Source: Clostridia bacterium
Lineage (GTDB): Bacteria > Bacillota > Clostridia > Christensenellales > Aristaeellaceae
Assembly: GCA_017431005.1 (NCBI GenBank)
Contig: JAFRLY010000016.1
Location: forward strand, 1-64,000
DNA: 64,000 nt
Reading direction: 5' to 3'
In this document: positions 25,650 to 36,400 of the stretch, in pieces
Position numbering within the stretch: the stretch's first letter is position 1
How the letters are laid out: each line of letters starts with the position of its first letter
Made by a program: the position numbers and the translations under genes
Notes under the pieces: model-generated
The model's database searches: none
What the model was told of the DNA's origin: nothing
What the model saw: the letters and a program-made list of their open reading frames with translations, nothing else

Positions 25650-26024
25650 TTACGTATCTGCCATGTCCTTCGAAAGTACTTTCTGAAGTTTTATGTCAAA
25701 AGTCATTATATCCTGTCCTTCAGCGAAATGGTAACCGGCAAGTACGCAATCAACAAAGTCGATTTTTCTCTTGCTGTACAATTGAAAGGCATATCGGAGG
25801 GCCGCCCTGTGGGGCACATCAATTTCCGGTAAAAATGCTTCCAGGGTTGTTGCAATTGTTTCTCTGTTCACTTTATAGACACTTGAAAGCACATATACAA
25901 CCTCTGCAAGCACTTCGACAGTTGTGGATGCCCCGCTCATAATGGTTTCCTTTGCTGTTTCTGCCATATCAGGTATATCCCTCAGCAGATAGCGCAGAAT
26001 AACATTCGCGTCAAGTATCGGCAT
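25650..26024 (-). CDS. PIN-domain (VapC-like) toxin RNase
   Basis: Protein of 124 aa with PIN-domain acidic residues: Asp in MPILDANVILRYLLRD, Glu in TTVEVLAEVVYVL, Asp in KIDFVDCVLAGY, and the distal TFDIKL. PIN toxins are Mg-dependent RNases that often cut tRNA or rRNA. The frame overlaps the antitoxin by 14 nt, the usual coupling. The antitoxin is RelB/DinJ-like rather than VapB-like, a mixed pairing seen in many Firmicutes. It lies between two giant adhesin genes, where it could stabilise the variable surface locus (inference). Confidence 0.88.
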   Translation of the reverse strand: MPILDANVILRYLLRDIPDMAETAKETIMSGASTTVEVLAEVVYVLSSVYKVNRETIATTLEAFLPEIDVPHRAALRYAFQLYSKRKIDFVDCVLAGYHFAEGQDIMTFDIKLQKVLSKDMADT

Positions 26025-26280
26025 GCTTTCTTACCATCGCTTTCTCAAACGCGTTTTCTTCCTGCTGAATCAGCTTTGGATTCGCATAAGCTGATAGTGC
26101 TCCATATGACTTTCCTCGTGCATCCGATGGCGTGAAGGGCATTCCCTGCTCACGAATGCTCTGAACAGCAAAAATACGCACAGCTTCCGCAAATGATGTT
26201 CCAAGATTACGGTATAGCTCCTCGACCTGGTTCTTAATTTCTTCATCCATACGCACTTGATACACAGCCTGTTTTGCCAT
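26011..26280 (-). CDS. RelB/DinJ-family antitoxin
   Basis: Protein of 89 aa. The N-terminal ribbon-helix-helix segment MAKQAVYQVRMDEEIKNQVEELYRNLGTSFAEAVRIFAVQSIREQGMPF is typical of RelB/DinJ antitoxins. The C-terminus should wrap the toxin. The start is the ATG at 26280 with AAGGAGG 9 nt upstream; the longer open frame would begin inside the promoter. It very likely autoregulates through the palindrome at 26295-26316, which overlaps the -10. Confidence 0.88.
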   Translation of the reverse strand: MAKQAVYQVRMDEEIKNQVEELYRNLGTSFAEAVRIFAVQSIREQGMPFTPSDARGKSYGALSAYANPKLIQQEENAFEKAMVRKHADT

Positions 26281-26294
26281 CCTCAGCCGCCTCC

Positions 26295-26333
26295 TTGCAC
26301 TACGATTGTAGTGCAACTTGATAAACATGTCAA
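26295..26333 (-). promoter_or_regulatory. Toxin-antitoxin promoter with operator palindrome
   Basis: TTGACA (26333-26328), a 17-bp spacer and TACAAT (26310-26305). A perfect palindrome, TTGCACTAC (26295-26303) with GTAGTGCAA (26308-26316), encloses the -10, as expected for RHH-type autorepression. Confidence 0.85.
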
Positions 26334-26355
26334 GCGCTGTTTCTTCCCGAATGAA

Positions 26356-29300
26356 TCAATGATAACTGTTATATTCTTCACGTTTGTATCGGAAATATCT
26401 CAGTATTGCAAGCAACAGGCAACCCGCGAGAAGCATCATCAGGTACGGAGCGAACCGGAACGTTACGCCGGTCGGGCTCACGGCAGCCAGCTCGTTCGTG
26501 AAGTTCACCTCATCATCGCCGGCGAGCGTGAACTTTTTACCGTCCGTCACATCTGCAACATCCGTTGTGGTTGCCGCCTCCAGCCCGCTGATTGTCTGCG
26601 TGTAATTCCCATGTTCCTCCGTCAGGGTCAGTTCGATCCCTGCCGGTACCGTCAGTTTTATCTTCTGCCAGTGCTTCAGCGTAAAGCTGATCCGGCCGTT
26701 CCCGTCAGCCGTTTCCGTGCCGGATGCTCCTGCAGCCAGGTCGGCATAAGCTCCGTTCTCAGCTGCCTTTTCCTGTTTTGTCCAGGAAATCTGCGTGTCC
26801 TCATCCATTCCTGCCAGCGTAAAGGTGAAATCCTTCGTGGTATCCCCCATGGCTCCACCCACGGCTTTGATGACGGTCAGCGTCTTCATGGCCTCTTTTG
26901 TATTTGGCACCAGCAGTGTGTATTGAAGAACGCCGCCGATCTCCGCTGTTTCAACCCGGCCAATGTATCCGCTCCCCTGCTCCGCTGACACAGCGCCGGT
27001 ATCGCTGATATGGAACAGCACCGGTTCCTCCGCCTGCTGGTATTCCGCTACTGTCTGGGTCTCCGTCAGATAATATCCCCCGGGAGCAAGGCTTTCATTA
27101 ATTTCCGCGATCACACCCTGCTCTCCGGATACAATGTCCTCGTATCCGCTCAGGGGATAATAATCCATCCGCATACTTCCGTCAGCGCCCTTCACCTCAC
27201 GGTAGAGGGCAAAATGCGCGCCTTCCAGTGTTATTGTCGTATCGCTGCTGTCTGTCTTCACCGCGCGAAGGGTAAATAGCTTATTATGGATCGTCAGCAT
27301 GCCGGTTTCAGAATAATAGGTGTACGCATCGCTCTCTCCGCCCGAGATAGTAAAGCTTCCCCCGCTTACTGTAATGCTGATCGGCTCCTGCATGCCGCGG
27401 TATCCCTGCGGCGCTCTGGTTTGCGTCAGCGTATAGCTGCCGTCCTCCAGGTACGCGTCCGTCACCAGTCCGGCTCCATCGGACGTATAGCTGCCGACTG
27501 TATCCTCGTCCTTTTTGAGTATAAACACGGCGCCAGAAAGCGGACTCCCCTGTGCTTCAGCCTGAATCTTCAGGCCGCCAACACGGGTGTTTGTCACGAT
27601 GTTCGTGCGTGTCCGGGCGCCGTCCTGACTTTCACCGGGAGTATAGGAGACGATATAGGTTAAGTCTGTCACAGGATTCTGGCTGGAATCCACGCCTCCC
27701 AGACTGATTGTTTCCCCGGTGTTCTTTTTTGTAATGCCGCTGTACCCGATAACAGTGCCGTCGGAGGCAATCACCAGATCAGTTACCTCCGCCTCCCGCA
27801 CTGTATAATCTTCAAACGATGTCCCTTCTTCCAGCTTCGGGAAGAAATATGTCGTGTAGTTATAGGCGTCGACTCTGTGCACCGATCCCGGAAGGAAGCT
27901 GTCGTTCACATAGACTGCGAAGAAAACATCGTCATGGGACAGCATAAAGTCCTTATCGGACCATTCCTTCTCCGCCCGGATTCCCCAGCCATGCTGGAAG
28001 TGCACCTCAATCTGCGGATGATCGCGGTCACGGATGAGCCCGGAGTTCTCTTCCCCTTCTGTGATAAAGCTGCCTATAACTCTCTTGTAGCCGGTATACG
28101 TGATTGCCCCTTCCGTCCAGGTTCTCTTGCCGTATCCAACCGGGTTGTCATAATCTTCAGCTGTAACTTTGAACTTTGTGTCTGCCAGCAAGCCGCGTAC
28201 TTCAACACTGTACCCCGCCGGAATCTTGGAAACTGCACCGCTGGGGGATGTTTTGAATGTGGTCGTCTGCAATTCCGCTGCCGTAAGTTCGCTGTAGTTG
28301 CGCTTGCCTGTGGAAGTAAATGCCTGGGCAGCAGAATCGTAATAACAGTATTCACCGGCCGGGTTTCTGACAAGGTAGTCACCGTTCTTGTAATAATCCA
28401 GTGCGTCTCCCAGGTACAGGCGCAGTGTGAACCCGGGTGATCTCTGTGTTAGTTCCTGATCGTTTTCATCAAACAGCCTGATCTTTACCGTCAGGGTGCG
28501 TAAAGCCTCCGGATCCACTTCATTTCTGAACACGATGCTGGCCCGCTTCATGACAGAGGCTTCCGTTGTCTGGAAATCCTTTCTGTTCTCTCTGCCTGTC
28601 GCTGTGCCCGTCAGTTCGTCCGCGTTGGCGTAGACATGGTTATAGATTGATGTGTCCACCCCGCATTCTTTGATGTAGTAATGCAGTGTGTTACCCGGAA
28701 GCTTGATCGTTGCCGTCTGTCCCGGCATCAGGTAGAAGACATTGCGGTATTGAATTCCGTCAATTTCAGCTTCTTCCTGATGTTCCACATCCCGCGATGT
28801 GTTCCGGTATACCACCTGCCAGCGGCCTGTATCCATGATCTGCTGCGTCAGGAGAGTAAAATCCGTTTCTTCTTCCTCCCTGTACCAGATCTGGAACGGG
28901 AACTTCGCTCCGGCATAATCATTTTTATCTGTCCCGGTGATCTCCTTGCTCAGCAGCACCTGTCCGGGTGTGATGGCCGCCAGGTTGAAGCGCATGCGCA
29001 GGTTGGATGCGCCTTCACCGCGCTCCATGTAGAAGATGCGTACCGTATGGGTGGAATAGTCTGTAAATACCTTGTGTGTTGTACCGTTGACCGTCTTATC
29101 CTGGAAATAGCTGTTCAGAAATGCCTGAAGCTCCGGATCGTTGTCATCTGTGATATTCTTACGCTCCTTAAAGTTGGCCTTGAACAGATTATAAAGGGTG
29201 GTGGGCGTCCCGTTTACGTTAACCGCGCCGGTGCTGTAGTTGACCGATCCGCCGACCGCCTTGTGAATGCCGCCCAGATCCAGCACCAGTTCCCCGTCCA

Positions 29301-32300
29301 CATACAGCCAGAAATCGTCGTCTCCGACGAAATCGAAGATAATATCGTGGCCCCAGGCATCGTGTCCGCTGGGCGGCATCAGGAAATGCCCTTCGATTTC
29401 CATGGCGAAATTATGGTTTTCAGGTTCATTGAAACCATAGAGTGTCTCATATTTGCGCGGATCGCTTTCGGGAAGCTCATTGCCGTAGATATCATACAGA
29501 TTGCTGGGATTTGTAGGATGAGCCTGATCGGTTCTCAGCGTATTGTACGGCATAAACTGCCCGTGCTTGCGGGTTGTGCCGCTCCCGTTTACCGCGCCGA
29601 GCTCCTGGTATACCGAAAAGTCCCCTGTTGATTTGTTCAGCTGTGCAAAGTTCTGGGAGCTGTCAAACTGGTAGTATCCGCTTCCCTCATAGATACTCTG
29701 GATAAACAGATGGTTGACCGTCATTGCCTGTGCATAGAGATTTCCCAGAGAATTTCCGCCCATGGTTATGGGATATTTGGCGCCTTCCTCAATGTGCTTG
29801 CTCAGCAGATTGGGTGTCGTTCTGGCTTCATTTCCGTGATCTTCCGAACTGCCAAGCACGCTGTTCTGAGCGGCTCTGTTGACGCAGTCCACCATTTTCA
29901 TGGTCAGGCCCAGTTCGGAATGATCCACCGTCGCCACCGGCTGTAGTTCGTGCTCTGTCCGCTTCATGACGGCAAAATAGAAGGTTGTCGTTTCAGATTC
30001 CGGGCAGGTAACGAGCTTGCCGTTTTCCGCCTTCAGTCCGGCGTAATCGTAGTGCGCGTCATCCCAGGCCAGGATCGGGGTATAATACTCCCCGTAGCTT
30101 CTGCCGGTCAGATTCACGCCGAACGGCGTACCTGAAAATATATTCTCTCCGTTTTCAATCTGCGGTGCCAGATACAGTCCGGAATAGCTGTTCTGAAAGT
30201 CATAATAATCATTTGACACGTTCGTCCCCGGCCGGTAGTATTCTGTGAAGTTCCAGAGCACTGTGTTGATCTGCGCGCCGATCCACACAATTGTATCGCC
30301 GGATTCATAGCAGGGAATCAGGTTGCCGTTATGATCGATCGCGTAGAAAACATATTTGTCCTCATTCCACAGCCGGATATACAGCACCACCTGATTGCCG
30401 TTGGCCACATTCACGGTATCCGACGCGCCGACCTTGTACGCGGTATACTCGATGAAGTCGGATTCATCGTAAACCGAAAGTGCGGCAAAATTATGCCACT
30501 GATTGTTATTGTTGCTGACACCCGCGGGTGCGAAGCCGTTGTTGTTATCTCCCATCTGCAGGGCTTTGTTCGCGCTAACTCCGATGATCTGTATCTTCCC
30601 TGCTCTGTTTCCCGTTCCCGGTACAATGCGCAGCTTGCAGTATGCGTCTGCGGTTTCTGTCAGCGTAACTGCGGTTCCGTCCATGCGCAGATACTGACCG
30701 TTGTATGTCAGTGTATAGGCATCATCGCTGACATGGTGAATCTCCCACAGGGGCATACTGCTGTTCTTGGCGACATAAAGCGTTCGGTTTGGATCCATCG
30801 GGTCGGAGCGGATCAGCATGGACTGACGCTTCAGTCCCTTGTTATTCTTGGCCATCTCCGCCATCATGGCATAAGCGGAGGTGGTACCGGTATAGTTCAT
30901 GATACCGTATGCCTTGCCGTCGAAGCCGTAGGGGTCTTCAGAAGATTCCTGGGGCTTGATAAAGGTAAACTTTATTCGGGAATTGCCGGTGTTATCCTTG
31001 CTTTTGTAGAGTCGGATGCCTTTGCCGCTTCCTGAATGCTGCAGCCACATGTCTTCTCCCGCGTGTTTGATATAAAACAGTCCCGAAACTGCTACGGAAG
31101 CAGCAAACACAGTTCCGGAATCCGAGAGCTTTATTTCCGCACTGCCGGCAGACTTTTGCTGAATGTACTTTTTCTCATTGTTCACCAATGTGTAGATATA
31201 GAACTCATTGGCGGACTCCCCGGCCTTTTCAAAGTACCAGGTCGCTGCGGCGTTTATATCTGTCGTTTCTGTGAGCGCGCCGTTTCCGTTAACAGTCGCG
31301 GTGAAATAATTGTCGTAAGCCTGTCCCTGAGTCACCGACAGATAGAATCCGTATTGGCCGTGTGCGCCTGTCAGCTCTGCTGTTGAGACAGCCGTATCTC
31401 CGAAGGATACGGGTTCCGGCGCTTCCACAACCACATATACCGAAAAGCTTTCGGTCCGGAAGCTGAGAACGTCGTTATTAACCTCCGGGATGATCGGTTC
31501 AGGCTCAGTCCCTTCTCCGTCCGGAATGTGGACAATGCGCGGGGTGGTCAGGGAAGGCGTGTCCAGCAGTTCAATCGTCACCAGCACGTCTTCTGTTGGC
31601 TCCCAATGTGTGCCCTCCCCGTCTTTTATGGAAATATCAAAAGCTTTAATTACACTGATATCTTCAGCATTCAGGGCATTCTGAGAAACCTCCAGGTAGG
31701 CTTCAGGATTCTCCTTGACGGCAACCTCCAGCTCCGCATCCGGCGGCAGTCCGGCGTTGTCATCATAGGTAACAGTAATTTTATAGGTATTTCCGTCTCC
31801 GGCCTCGATGATCTTCTCCAGTGAATGCCGTGTCACGGCGTATACGGGGCTGCCGTCCGCGGTGAAGCTGACCGTGTCCTCCGTCAGGCTCCCGTCCAGC
31901 GCTTCCTTTCTCCCGCCGTCTGCGGCGTATACATTGATTTCTTCCTTCTCCCCGACTTCAAGGTCCGGAAAGCGCATCTGCACGGACAGGCCTGTCAGGT
32001 CGACCTTCCCGCCTTCCGCGTCCAGCACCGTCAGGGCATACGCGCCGATCAGCTCGTGGTCCGCTTCCGGCTTAAAGGCAGCCGGCCAGCCCGCGGCCCG
32101 CGCGCCCTCCGGCAGATCTCCCGTCACGGTGATCTCCGCCGCGACAGCGTCTTTCTCCTGGTCTCCCGTTTTAGCCGCCTGTGCCTTCTTAGGGCTTTTC
32201 GCCGCCTTTATCTGATGCGTTTCACCCGCGGTTCCGGCTGCTTCCGTCTCATCGGCATACAGCTCCACCGTCAGCGTCTGACGGGTCACCGGGACAGGCG

Positions 32301-32559
32301 TTTCTTTTTCATTGTCCTTTACGTAGACAATACCGAAAACTGCCGGCTCACCCTCCGTCTTTTCCGCCGTACCGCCTTCAACACTTTCACCTTGCGGTTC
32401 TGCGCTGTTGCTCAGCGGTTCAGTATTCTCGCTCTGCTGATCCGTTGTCTCGCTCAGCGGGGCTGCCGGTTCCGCTGTGCCGGGCATGCCTTCTCCGTAT
32501 ACCGAAACGGAAGAAATCAGCATGCTCAGTACCAGCAGCTTTGCCAGGTTTTTTTTCAT
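26356..32559 (-). CDS. Giant sortase-anchored adhesin 2 with fibro-slime domain
   Basis: Surface protein of 2067 aa. The signal peptide is MKKNLAKLLVLSMLISSVSVYGE. The shared N-terminal modules follow (VTGDLPEGARAAGWPA; NTYKITVTYDDNAGLPPDAELEV, about 270-370). A beta-rich region with lectin-like repeats occupies about 400-900. The fibro-slime domain is near 1030-1190 (HDIIFDFVGDDDFWLYVDGELVLDLGGIHKAVGG). SpaA/Cna-B-like domains occur at about 1660-1860 (GSPLSGAVFILKKDEDT...YTLTQTRAPQGY; LEGAHFALYREV...GGYYLTET). The common module (VIKAVGGAMGDTTKDFTFTL) is at about 1893-2020. It ends with VSPTG, a hydrophobic helix and RYFRYKREE. The start is the ATG at 32559 with AAAGGTGG upstream. No terminator separates its 3' end from the toxin-antitoxin promoter. 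Confidence 0.88.
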   Translation of the reverse strand: MKKNLAKLLVLSMLISSVSVYGEGMPGTAEPAAPLSETTDQQSENTEPLSNSAEPQGESVEGGTAEKTEGEPAVFGIVYVKDNEKETPVPVTRQTLTVELYADETEAAGTAGETHQIKAAKSPKKAQAAKTGDQEKDAVAAEITVTGDLPEGARAAGWPAAFKPEADHELIGAYALTVLDAEGGKVDLTGLSVQMRFPDLEVGEKEEINVYAADGGRKEALDGSLTEDTVSFTADGSPVYAVTRHSLEKIIEAGDGNTYKITVTYDDNAGLPPDAELEVAVKENPEAYLEVSQNALNAEDISVIKAFDISIKDGEGTHWEPTEDVLVTIELLDTPSLTTPRIVHIPDGEGTEPEPIIPEVNNDVLSFRTESFSVYVVVEAPEPVSFGDTAVSTAELTGAHGQYGFYLSVTQGQAYDNYFTATVNGNGALTETTDINAAATWYFEKAGESANEFYIYTLVNNEKKYIQQKSAGSAEIKLSDSGTVFAASVAVSGLFYIKHAGEDMWLQHSGSGKGIRLYKSKDNTGNSRIKFTFIKPQESSEDPYGFDGKAYGIMNYTGTTSAYAMMAEMAKNNKGLKRQSMLIRSDPMDPNRTLYVAKNSSMPLWEIHHVSDDAYTLTYNGQYLRMDGTAVTLTETADAYCKLRIVPGTGNRAGKIQIIGVSANKALQMGDNNNGFAPAGVSNNNNQWHNFAALSVYDESDFIEYTAYKVGASDTVNVANGNQVVLYIRLWNEDKYVFYAIDHNGNLIPCYESGDTIVWIGAQINTVLWNFTEYYRPGTNVSNDYYDFQNSYSGLYLAPQIENGENIFSGTPFGVNLTGRSYGEYYTPILAWDDAHYDYAGLKAENGKLVTCPESETTTFYFAVMKRTEHELQPVATVDHSELGLTMKMVDCVNRAAQNSVLGSSEDHGNEARTTPNLLSKHIEEGAKYPITMGGNSLGNLYAQAMTVNHLFIQSIYEGSGYYQFDSSQNFAQLNKSTGDFSVYQELGAVNGSGTTRKHGQFMPYNTLRTDQAHPTNPSNLYDIYGNELPESDPRKYETLYGFNEPENHNFAMEIEGHFLMPPSGHDAWGHDIIFDFVGDDDFWLYVDGELVLDLGGIHKAVGGSVNYSTGAVNVNGTPTTLYNLFKANFKERKNITDDNDPELQAFLNSYFQDKTVNGTTHKVFTDYSTHTVRIFYMERGEGASNLRMRFNLAAITPGQVLLSKEITGTDKNDYAGAKFPFQIWYREEEETDFTLLTQQIMDTGRWQVVYRNTSRDVEHQEEAEIDGIQYRNVFYLMPGQTATIKLPGNTLHYYIKECGVDTSIYNHVYANADELTGTATGRENRKDFQTTEASVMKRASIVFRNEVDPEALRTLTVKIRLFDENDQELTQRSPGFTLRLYLGDALDYYKNGDYLVRNPAGEYCYYDSAAQAFTSTGKRNYSELTAAELQTTTFKTSPSGAVSKIPAGYSVEVRGLLADTKFKVTAEDYDNPVGYGKRTWTEGAITYTGYKRVIGSFITEGEENSGLIRDRDHPQIEVHFQHGWGIRAEKEWSDKDFMLSHDDVFFAVYVNDSFLPGSVHRVDAYNYTTYFFPKLEEGTSFEDYTVREAEVTDLVIASDGTVIGYSGITKKNTGETISLGGVDSSQNPVTDLTYIVSYTPGESQDGARTRTNIVTNTRVGGLKIQAEAQGSPLSGAVFILKKDEDTVGSYTSDGAGLVTDAYLEDGSYTLTQTRAPQGYRGMQEPISITVSGGSFTISGGESDAYTYYSETGMLTIHNKLFTLRAVKTDSSDTTITLEGAHFALYREVKGADGSMRMDYYPLSGYEDIVSGEQGVIAEINESLAPGGYYLTETQTVAEYQQAEEPVLFHISDTGAVSAEQGSGYIGRVETAEIGGVLQYTLLVPNTKEAMKTLTVIKAVGGAMGDTTKDFTFTLAGMDEDTQISWTKQEKAAENGAYADLAAGASGTETADGNGRISFTLKHWQKIKLTVPAGIELTLTEEHGNYTQTISGLEAATTTDVADVTDGKKFTLAGDDEVNFTNELAAVSPTGVTFRFAPYLMMLLAGCLLLAILRYFRYKREEYNSYH

Positions 32560-32796
32560 CAATGACCACCTTTTTAAAAGTCCGCGTATTCTCATATGTT
32601 TCCGAAAAAGGCCCTTCCCCCGCTGTTCAGGGTTCGGACCCTGCGTCTGGTTTTTTACTGACTGTATGCCTGTCTTCTCCCGGGAAGCCGGTGTTACTCA
32701 TTCCGGCATTGCTCCGGGAAACATTTCATTCCGGAAAATGGCGGTTCATACAGTTTCCGTGGATGTATTCAAAATACAATACATTCCTTCATCCTT

Positions 32797-32856
32797 ATTT
32801 TATTTACCTCCGGAAGAGTGTCAACAAAAAACGCAATCCTTGATTTGTATGTAACC
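32797..32856 (-). promoter_or_regulatory. Adhesin-2 promoter with upstream GGTTACAT element
   Basis: GGTTACAT (32856-32849), 24 bp, TTGACA (32824-32819), 16 bp, TAAAAT (32802-32797). The transcript leader is about 230 nt. I see no gene in 32560-32990. Confidence 0.78.
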
Positions 32857-33000
32857 ATTTCAACCACAGACAGCTGATCTGCGCCTCGTTTCGCCAAGTC
32901 CTTTTATATAACAGGAAGGGCTTCCTGAAGGCCTCTCGGCCCAAAGGTTTCATGCGGTTGCGCCATGTAAACTGCGTCCTGCTGCTGTTCCGATATGTAA

Positions 33001-33324
33001 CACATCCCTTATTATCATCCCAGCCTGTCGCTTCGCAGCCTGCAGATGCTGGAAGATCTTGAAAAGTATCACGGAACAGTGCTGGTCTGGGCCGGTCTGG
33101 GCGGCGGAAGCATCAGTCTGCCGTACCTGGCGCACGAGGCTTTCGATCGCGTAGAGCCGATCGAGGAGCTGGAACTGACGCTCCGGGACGTCGCCGGGAA
33201 TACACCGGAGATCCTGGTACCCGGAAGCGATCCGGTTCCGTCGTATGAGATTTGTACGGAAGGCGGACTCACAAAGCTAGTGCTCCGGAACGTCGGACTG
33301 TATACCGTCGTCGCTTTCGGATGA
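33001..33324 (+). pseudogene. Orphan C-terminal gene fragment
   Basis: An open frame after a stop at 32998 reads HIPYYHPSLSLRSLQ, then MLEDLEKYHGTVLVWAGLGGGSISLPYLAHEAFDRVEPIEELELTLRDVAG and on to TGA at 33324. Codon use is GC3-rich as in real genes, but no ribosome binding site precedes the ATG (33046), and the frame is cut off just upstream by AT-rich intergenic sequence. I do not recognise the family. It is most simply the 3' remnant of a displaced, probably enzymatic, gene. It is the only plus-strand coding signal between 18.5 and 48 kb. Confidence 0.4.
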
Positions 33325-33354
33325 GGCATAACTATCTGCCGGACATATTCACTG

Positions 33355-33397
33355 AATAAAAAGCGGGCCCGTCTCCTGTTGCCAGGATCCGGGCCCG
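33355..33397 (-). terminator. Terminator of giant adhesin 3
   Basis: CGGGCCCG (33390-33397) pairs with CGGGCCCG (33364-33371) around an 18-nt loop. A T5-rich tract follows on the minus strand (33362-33358). Confidence 0.8.
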
Positions 33398-33411
33398 TAG
33401 GGGATTGGTTC

Positions 33412-36400
33412 TTACTTGTTGTACCGTTTTCTTCTGCGGAGAGCCAGCAGCAGACCACCGAAGAGCATCATCAGCAGATACGGCGCATAGGTCAGGTTCA
33501 CGCCGGTGGGGCTGACGGAGTCGAGCCGGTTACGAACGTTCAGCGTTTCTTCGCCGGTCAGCGTGACAGCCTTGGTTCTGTCTGTACTCTCAGCCGTCTC
33601 CTCGATCGTGTCAGGTGTCTTCCCTGCAGTAGCCAGTTCCGAATCGGTCACCATCCAGGTCTTATATCCTGCCACTTCAGCTTCTGTGATGGAGAATTCA
33701 GCATTGTAGGGCAGGTAGAGATCAATGCTCTCATCATGCTTCAGCGTGAATGTACGCGCATCGGTTGTCAAAGTGCCCTCTGTCGTATTCTTCACAGTCT
33801 TGAAGGTGTCGCCTGAATAGTCTGCCGGGGATGTCGGAGCCGTCAGCGTAAATGTGAAGTCTCTGGTTGTATCGCCCATCGCGCCGCTTACGGTCTTTTC
33901 GACCGTCAATACCGCGGTTTCCCACATCACGCTGCCCACGCTCGGTCCGGGCATGCCGGTCAGCGGCGATCCTGTTTGAGGATTGTTCACCCGGTCGTTG
34001 GTGAAATGCGCCAGACTTTCTGCTGAGCTTCCTCCTGTTACATCATCAACTGCAAACACTTTGCCGGACAGGCTGCGGTCAGTATCAGCATACACGCCGA
34101 TCTCACCGCCTGTCAGTGTGTCGGTCACATGAATGGTGGAGGCATTGACAATCTTAATGTTATGCTGCGAGTCTCCAACCTTGTTGTCGTGGATCGTGGG
34201 ATTTCCGCTCACGTTCAGGGTGGTCATGCCGCTGACCGCCGCACCGCTTTCGCCGGGAATATTCCCGGTAATCAATCCTCCTGTAAGTTCTACGATACCG
34301 CCATTCGAGAAAATAGCACTTCCGTCACCAGCCGTGTTGCCGGTAATTGAGCCGCCGGAGACAGTTATGTTTTCGCTCGCGGAATAGATCGCGCCGCCCT
34401 TACCATTCGTTCCGGTCGCGCTGTTATTGCTGATCGTTCCGTCGGTGATTGTTAAGCTGCCGCTTGCCACATAGATTGCTCCTCCGCCAAGCGTGCCGCT
34501 GCTTCTATTCCCGGTGATCGTGCCGCCGGAGACAGTCACTGAGCCGGCGTTGGAAAGAATCGCTCCGCCGCTGCCGCTGGTTGAAGAGTTCTGTAATGTC
34601 GCGCCGGTGTCTACAGTCAGTGTCCCGCTGTTGTTGATGATACCACCGCCGGCGCTTACATCCGGATGATTATCCTTATCACCGTCCAGCGTGATATTCG
34701 TCAGCGTCAGCGTGCCGCCATTGGTGATCATGGAAGCGGTGTCTGCTACGGAACCGCGTTTGATCTTCGCGTTTCCGCTTCCGGAATACGTGTATCCGCC
34801 GAGATCATTATCGCTGGTTGTCAGGGTGACGGTTTTGTCAGCACGTACGCTTACGTTCTGATTCAGCGCAGTTTCAGGTACCAGCATTTCGATCTGAATG
34901 CCTTCCGCGTCGTTAAGTCCCTGTGATGTCACTGCCGCAAAAGCTTCCTCCAACGTACCGTAGACATCATAGAATTCCCTTCCGTCGCTGCCCTGCACGG
35001 TAATCTTGGCCACGGCACGTTTGTTGTTAATGATAATCGTATGTGCCGGTACTGAGGTTTCGTCAATGGTTACAGCAGCAGAACTGAAGTTCGGTTTGAT
35101 GTTCTGGATATAGCCTTCGCAGGTTTCTGTTACGTTGGCCGCGTCCGCGGGAACCATCAGCGTCCAGGTCCAGGTGTTGGTCGTGGCGCCTGTAGGCTTG
35201 CTCAGTGTCACCTTGCTGGTATCAGTACTGTCTACAGTCACATTCGAATCCGTCTGCGATGCCTGAATCAGCGCCGCGCCTGTCGTACCATCACTCTTCA
35301 GCACAGTCAGCACGATGCTGCCGCTTTCCTTGATAGCGGTTGTGGGATTTTCCACCCAGGTCTTTTCCACTGTAATCGGGATCAGTCCCCAGACCGCCAC
35401 GCCGGGGCCGCCGTACGCGCCTGTCAGATATGTGGTGGTTCCGGGAATGGTCTCACGGTCATTCACAAAGCGTTCCAGGCTCGTTCCGATTGCGTCTCCG
35501 GTCACAGCCGTCGTGTCAAAGGTGGCGAACTGTTCACCGATGTCCTTAAAGTCGTCCTCGCCGTACACGCCGATGGTGCCGCCTGTGATCGGTCCGCTTA
35601 CATTGATAGCGTCATTGCGGTCAACGTATACATTGCGCTGCTTCGTATTGTCCGTTTTTCCGGTATTCCCGGTCACGCTGAGAGTGCCGCTGAAATTGAT
35701 CGCTGCTCCGGAAGCTGCGCTTACCGCACCGCCATCAGACTTGTTGCCGGTAATGCTGCCGGCAGTCATGTTCATTGTTCCGCCGGATACATTCACAGCA
35801 GCCGGTCCGCTGCTGCTCACAGCGTTCGTCAAGGTCGTTCCTTCACTGATGTTCAGCGTGCCGCTGGAATTCACCAGTGCGCCGGCAGCTTCAGCATTAT
35901 TGCCATCGAGCGTCACATTGGTCAGGGTCATGGTGCCGTTGTTGGTGATAAGATCACCGGTGGCGCCTGTCCCGCGCTTGATCGTTGCGGTTCCGGCAGT
36001 GCCGTTGTTGTAGGGATAGCCGTCACCCGCATTGGGATTCGCCGTGGTAATGGTCACGGTCTTGTTCTCATTCAGTGTTACGCCGCTGCTGAGCTCTGTC
36101 GTGGACACCAGCATCTGAATCTGAATGCCATCCTTACTGTTCAGCGGGTTGTCACTGGTGTTGTCATTTACGTCCGCGATTGCCGCCTCCAGAGAGGGAT
36201 ATGCCTTGAAGAATCCGTCATCTGTCACGATCTTGCAAATAGCACGCGTGTTAGTGACACCAAAGGCCTTGCCGTCGGTGACATCCGTAAATGCGCCGCC
36301 AGTGGTCGCATAGGTGGCGATATAGCCGGGCACCACAGTCTCCGCCGCGCTGGCTGCGGTGGCGGGCAGGATGACCGTCCAGGTCGCCGTCGTGCCCCAA

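Noticed and set aside
25474..25686. 70-aa plus-strand frame before the toxin gene
   Set aside because: It has no ribosome binding site, runs through a terminator hairpin and into the antisense of the PIN gene.
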